This document shows positions 63,362 to 64,000 of a DNA stretch of 64,000 bases, one piece after another; the stretch's first letter is position 1; every line of letters starts with the position of its first letter. Under the pieces are notes generated by a model. It searched no databases. It saw only the letters and a program-made list of their open reading frames with translations, and had not been told where the DNA came from. The DNA comes from Ruminococcus sp. (lineage in GTDB: Bacteria; Bacillota; Clostridia; Oscillospirales; Ruminococcaceae). Made by a program: the position numbers and the translations under genes. The stretch is from contig NZ_JAEFAJ010000005.1 of NCBI RefSeq assembly GCF_016287535.1, positions 1 to 64,000 on the forward strand, read 5' to 3'.

Positions 63362-64000
63362 TTATACACTGGTTTTTCCGTTTTCTGTACCGCTTTTGCC
63401 GTCAAGTATCTTCCTTGCAATGTGAACGGTGAAAAACTCGATAAGCGGCCCCATGAAGAAGGCGGTTATTATCGTGCCGATACCTGCTATCGTTGGTATC
63501 TCCTTCAGATGTCCTCCGCCTGCGATGAACATAACTGCTCCGAGAACGACGCAGCAAACGTCCGTGCATATGCGTATGAACTTGAACTTGCCAATCTTCC
63601 ATTTGTTTGCCATTATCAGGGCTACCGCGTCATATGTGGAAACTCCCAGATCGGCGGTTATGTACAGCGAAGAACCGATACATATGATGACTATACCGAT
63701 CACCAGGAACAGGACGCGCAGCGCCATTGACGGCTCCGGGACAGCCCAGCGCAGGAATTTGTAGGAGTATTCCGTCACATAACCTAAAAGGAAGAGGTTG
63801 ATGAATGTGGCGATACCTATGTAATGCCGGTCAAATATAAGGCTGAATGTCAGCAGTAATGCGTTGACGATGACATACAGGGTACCGAAGCTTATGGGGA
63901 TGAGCTTGCTGATGCCGCTCATGAAGGACTGGAAGGGGTCAACGCCGAAAGCAGCCATTTTGAATATAGCCACACTGACAGCTCCGGTCATGACTCCAAG
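63362..64000 (-). CDS. YczE/YitT-like membrane protein (5' end outside window)
   Basis: About 212 codons are present and the frame is open to the window edge, so the first helix and true start lie beyond 64000. Five or more membrane helices; the duplicated motif FGVDPFQSFMSGI and ADLGVSTYDAVALIMANK is typical of the YczE/YyaS/YitT group. Function unknown, possibly transport. An internal ATG at 63991 has no ribosome site. Confidence 0.8.
   Translation of the reverse strand, partial: LGVMTGAVSVAIFKMAAFGVDPFQSFMSGISKLIPISFGTLYVIVNALLLTFSLIFDRHYIGIATFINLFLLGYVTEYSYKFLRWAVPEPSMALRVLFLVIGIVIICIGSSLYITADLGVSTYDAVALIMANKWKIGKFKFIRICTDVCCVVLGAVMFIAGGGHLKEIPTIAGIGTIITAFFMGPLIEFFTVHIARKILDGKSGTENGKTSV

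Overview
The window looks like chromosomal DNA of a fibre-degrading, monoderm Firmicute close to the cellulosome-forming Ruminococcus group (R. flavefaciens / R. champanellensis-like). The evidence is dockerin modules with the ruminococcal LANPNKY signature, xylanases with long Thr-rich linkers, LPxTG-type surface proteins, a class C sortase pilus locus, strong GGAGG ribosome-binding sites and textbook TTGACA-N17-TATAAT promoters. No rRNA, tRNA, CRISPR array or complete insertion sequence was seen.

Layout. 1-4.1 kb: an eroding cellulosomal locus on the minus strand. It holds a truncated signal-peptide gene, a GH10-dockerin-GH10 xylanase whose downstream CE4 esterase module is cut off by a TAG stop and a frameshift, and an orphan dockerin remnant. 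4.3-9.2 kb: an accessory island with a VWA protein, a macro-domain protein with an HTH-like tail, a zinc-ribbon membrane protein, a SUKH protein, a methyltransferase remnant and a frameshifted DUF3841 gene. 9.4-16 kb: a decayed small lipoprotein gene followed by a 1,958-residue RTX protein with a lipase-like head. 17-18.9 kb: a frameshifted sugar epimerase fused to a GT2 glycosyltransferase. 19.2-21.4 kb: a DtxR-type regulator, a TcmP-like methyltransferase and a ZIP transporter.

21.5-29 kb (minus): an ECF sigma factor, its probable anti-sigma partner and a giant LPQTG leucine-rich-repeat surface protein in one run. 29.2-32.9 kb (minus): an HlyD/HlyB-type type I secretion pair preceded by a 43-codon Cys-rich reading frame behind a consensus promoter and a palindrome. 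33-41.9 kb (minus): a pilus operon (1,977-aa tip/adhesin, pilin backbone, class C sortase). 42.2-47.5 kb: divergent dockerin enzymes, namely GH11-CBM22-CE3-dockerin and a heparinase II/III-like lyase with dockerin. 47.6-50.5 kb: a DUF285/BspA-like repeat protein. 51-53.6 kb: a CotH kinase protein and a 33-aa peptide. 53.9-55 kb: a broken ECF sigma gene joined to a dockerin-containing fragment. 55.3-57.4 kb: a lipoprotein with HExxH. 57.5-63.3 kb: a two-component system divergent from a VTC polyphosphate polymerase, DUF4956 and CotH operon, with three 11-bp-phased PhoP-box-like repeats between them. The window ends in a partial YczE/YitT-like membrane protein gene.

The main themes are plant cell-wall degradation, surface display and export, and visible gene decay. 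The strongest candidate for an undescribed system is the RTX protein plus HlyB/HlyD-like exporter in a monoderm, with the small Cys-rich reading frame and operator-like palindrome in front of the exporter. The candidate Pho-type control of the polyphosphate/CotH operon is also worth attention.
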